In this document: piece after piece, positions 62,216 to 64,000 of the stretch
How the letters are laid out: the number at the start of each line of letters is the position of its first letter
Position numbering within the stretch: the first letter of the stretch is position 1
From: Sphingobium sp. CECT 9361
GTDB lineage: Bacteria > Pseudomonadota > Alphaproteobacteria > Sphingomonadales > Sphingomonadaceae
DNA length: 64,000 nt
Direction: 5' to 3'
Assembly: GCF_918741285.1 (NCBI RefSeq)
Contig: NZ_CAKKNC010000004.1
Span: forward strand, 186,001 to 250,000
Notes under the pieces: model-generated
What the model was told of the DNA's origin: nothing
The model's input: the letters and a program-made list of their open reading frames with translations, nothing else
Databases searched by the model: none
Program-made: the position numbers and the translations under genes

Positions 62216-62590
62216 ATGTTCGCTTTGTTATCCCGCCCCACGCATGCCGCTTGGCTCACGTTGGCATTTGCCGTGAGCCTTGCCGTAGCGATATGCCATC
62301 CCGCCAATGCCACCTCACCTGCCGCAGTAGTGGCCAGCGTGCAGGTCGTTCAGATCAAGAATTTTGCCTTCGTCCCGGCCATCGTGACCGTTGCACCGGG
62401 AACGACAGTCACATGGACCAATGTCGATGAAGACCCACACAGCGTCGTGGCCAACGACAAAGGCTTCCGGTCCCGTGCGCTCGATACCCAAGACAGATAC
62501 TCGTTCACCTTCACCAAGGCGGGCGACTATGCCTATTTCTGTTCCCTTCATCCGCACATGACCGGCAAGATCATCGTCAAGCCGCGGTGA
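62216..62590 (+). CDS. cupredoxin (amicyanin/plastocyanin-like) copper protein
   Basis: 124 residues. Signal peptide (about residues 1-33) then a single cupredoxin domain. The type-1 copper ligands are His75 (EDPHSVVAN), Cys109, His112 and Met115 (FCSLHPHM), the amicyanin-type C-X2-H-X2-M loop. It can carry electrons or hold copper in the periplasm. It follows the phosphoesterase by 35 bases and ends in an overlap with the start region of the next gene (GTGA), so the three may be co-transcribed. Confidence 0.93.
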   Translation: MFALLSRPTHAAWLTLAFAVSLAVAICHPANATSPAAVVASVQVVQIKNFAFVPAIVTVAPGTTVTWTNVDEDPHSVVANDKGFRSRALDTQDRYSFTFTKAGDYAYFCSLHPHMTGKIIVKPR

Positions 62591-62610
62591 CTGCAGCATT
62601 GCGACTGGAA

Positions 62611-64000
62611 ATGGCTTCATTCGATATGTCTCGAGCCGTTTTCGTCATGCGGCGGTTCCTGTTATCCTGTTCAATGGTCATGGTGATCGTTTCGCCTTCC
62701 ATGGCCGCACCGTCCGCCAACGAACGAACGCCCCGAGACACGTTCGCAGCCTGCCCGGATGAGGAGAGCGATGCTGCGCTTGCGGGAACCCTGTGCGCCC
62801 ATTTCACGGCGCCCCTCGATCGGGGGCAACCGGGCGGCGACAAAATCGACCTGTTCGTGCGCAAGTTTCCGGCGCGCGGTCGCTCGCGGGGTCAGGTGTG
62901 GCTGGTTGCGGGAGGGCCAGGGGAATCGGGGGCATCCTTCTATCCGCTCCTGGCGACGTTGCGCGATAGCTTTGCCGATTTGGACCTGCTTATTCCCGAC
63001 CATCGCGGAACGGGATTTTCGGACCGACTATGCCCCACCGAAGAAGCCGCCAGCAGCGCTGGCGGGGCGGCGCTCGACGGAGCGGAATGGGGTAGCTGCT
63101 TTGGTGCGCTCAATGCCGCGCCGCAACGAGCACGGGCTTTTTCGATCAGCAATGCCGCTAATGATCTGCGTTTGATGATCGATCGGTACAGGTCGGCCTC
63201 GCCGACCTGGGTTTACGGCGTTTCCTATGGCACTCAACTGGTATTGCGGATGCTGCAAACGCCGCCGATGACACCCATCCGCGGGGTGATACTCGATTCC
63301 CTCGTGCCACCGGAAGACACAGACAAATGGGATCTGAGCCATCGCTCCTTTATCGTCGATGCGGTCGGCCGGCGTGCCCTGCTCGCCTGTGGCCGTGTAC
63401 GGCGCTGTAACGCAAAGTTTGCCGAACCCATCGAAACCGTGCTCCGTAGGTTAGTGGACGACCCTGCCACTGCGAAGCTTGTCGGTGGCGATCCGAAGCA
63501 ATTTTTCGGGTCCCTGCTGGATATCCCTGACCTGCGCAGGCGCATCCCTGACATTGTTGACGGGCTTGTTCGGGAAGACAACACGGCACTGACGCAGGTG
63601 AAGGAACAGCAATCGGCGCTGGGCGCTCTCTTCAATCGCTACCCCCAATCGCCGATTTCGGTCCCCCTGGTCGCGATCATCAGCGGGTCGGAGAATAATG
63701 CCCGACCGGGCCTGACCCGCAAACAGGTGGCCACCGAGTCGCAATCCCTGCTCTTCACCAGCAACCTGCCCGCCTTGCTGGTCGACCCGGGCCTGCCGAC
63801 TTATACGCATGACGCAGCGTTCGGTCGCCTTCCCGTTTCGCTTCCGCCCACCCTGGTTCTGCAGGGCGACATGGACCCCAAAACGCCCTTCGAAGGTGCC
63901 CTCGCTCATGTTGCACGGCTTCAATCCGCCGGCACGGTTGGCCTGCAGAAGATCGTCGGCGCGCCGCATTACGTGCTGCTCACGGCGCCAGCGTGTTTTA
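62611..64000 (+). CDS. alpha/beta hydrolase, tripeptidyl-aminopeptidase-like (partial, continues past the window)
   Basis: About 463 residues to the window edge with no stop. An N-terminal hydrophobic signal (FLLSCSMVMVIVSPSMAA) precedes the hydrolase core: VWLVAGGPGESGASFYPLL (oxyanion), LIPDHRGTGFSD, nucleophile Ser in VYGVSYGTQLVL, the C-terminal Asp in LQGDMDPKTPFEG and His in GAPHYVLL. This is the TAP/proline-iminopeptidase-like family with a C-terminal TAP-C-like part. ATG at 62611 is given; GTG at 62587 (overlapping the cupredoxin stop) and ATG at 62626 are alternatives. It would act in the periplasm. Confidence 0.88.
   Translation, partial: MASFDMSRAVFVMRRFLLSCSMVMVIVSPSMAAPSANERTPRDTFAACPDEESDAALAGTLCAHFTAPLDRGQPGGDKIDLFVRKFPARGRSRGQVWLVAGGPGESGASFYPLLATLRDSFADLDLLIPDHRGTGFSDRLCPTEEAASSAGGAALDGAEWGSCFGALNAAPQRARAFSISNAANDLRLMIDRYRSASPTWVYGVSYGTQLVLRMLQTPPMTPIRGVILDSLVPPEDTDKWDLSHRSFIVDAVGRRALLACGRVRRCNAKFAEPIETVLRRLVDDPATAKLVGGDPKQFFGSLLDIPDLRRRIPDIVDGLVREDNTALTQVKEQQSALGALFNRYPQSPISVPLVAIISGSENNARPGLTRKQVATESQSLLFTSNLPALLVDPGLPTYTHDAAFGRLPVSLPPTLVLQGDMDPKTPFEGALAHVARLQSAGTVGLQKIVGAPHYVLLTAPACF

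Noticed and set aside
1..64000. CRISPR array, prophage or insertion sequence
   Set aside because: No regularly spaced direct repeats, integrase, transposase or phage structural genes were found in either strand.

Overview
The window reads as a chromosomal segment of a sphingomonad (Sphingomonadaceae, Alphaproteobacteria; Sphingobium/Sphingomonas-like). This rests on high GC coding sequence, a TonB-dependent receptor, a DUF3576 lipoprotein next to leuS, the lptE-holA pair, an FtsE/FtsX-YdcF-PlsC group, YcgN/SCO1 proteins, and the short inverted repeats common between sphingomonad genes. Genus assignment is inference. There are two tRNA genes (Val-UAC, Leu-GAG). I see no rRNA, CRISPR array, intact insertion sequence or prophage.

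Layout. 0-10.5 kb: end of an ExbD gene, a TenI-like protein, YggS, a TonB-dependent receptor, PdeM nuclease, TrhO, a retropepsin-like protein, a DUF885 protein, a receiver-like/MarR regulator, tRNA-Val. 10.6-20.1 kb: a carbohydrate/osmolyte block on the minus strand (GT4, GH13 glucosidase, a two-gene betaine-type ABC transporter, GH130, and a 764-residue GT4 fusion), interrupted by one TonB-like gene. 20.2-31.7 kb: small and secreted unknowns, DUF3576, leuS (with an AT-rich patch), lptE, holA, a type III polyketide synthase/methyltransferase/flavoprotein operon, msrB and a class A PBP. 31.7-33.2 kb: a repeat-bearing gap and an AT-rich, probably acquired membrane gene. 33.2-39.7 kb: YgjP-like peptidase, YcgN, SCO1, ankyrin protein, PlsC, YdcF, FtsX, FtsE, a zinc-ribbon protein and tRNA-Leu.

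Downstream of tRNA-Leu the content turns accessory: an AfsR-like STAND regulator, a TolB-like regulator, an MFS/HlyD/NodT efflux operon, OmpA, a 3-hydroxybutyrate dehydrogenase/patatin/acetoacetate decarboxylase operon, an alternative oxidase, and a LysR regulator with divergent and downstream oxidative or detoxification genes. The LysR group carries two copies of one inverted-repeat operator (ATTCC-N7-GGAAT, continuing AATCTRTT).

The most coherent system is at 56.2-64 kb. It is an ECF sigma factor (SigF-like) with its NrsF-type membrane anti-sigma factor, flanked by two different Cys-rich bufferin-type peptide precursors, the DUF692/MNIO maturase BufB, its partner BufC, a DUF1223 thioredoxin-like protein, DoxX, a Tat-exported phosphoesterase, a cupredoxin and a serine hydrolase. 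Three promoters matching GTAAC(C/T/G)-N16-CGAA with identical spacing lie before the 6-Cys precursor, the sigma factor and the 4-Cys precursor. This suggests a single self-amplifying metal-stress (probably copper) regulon producing two modified copper-binding peptides.
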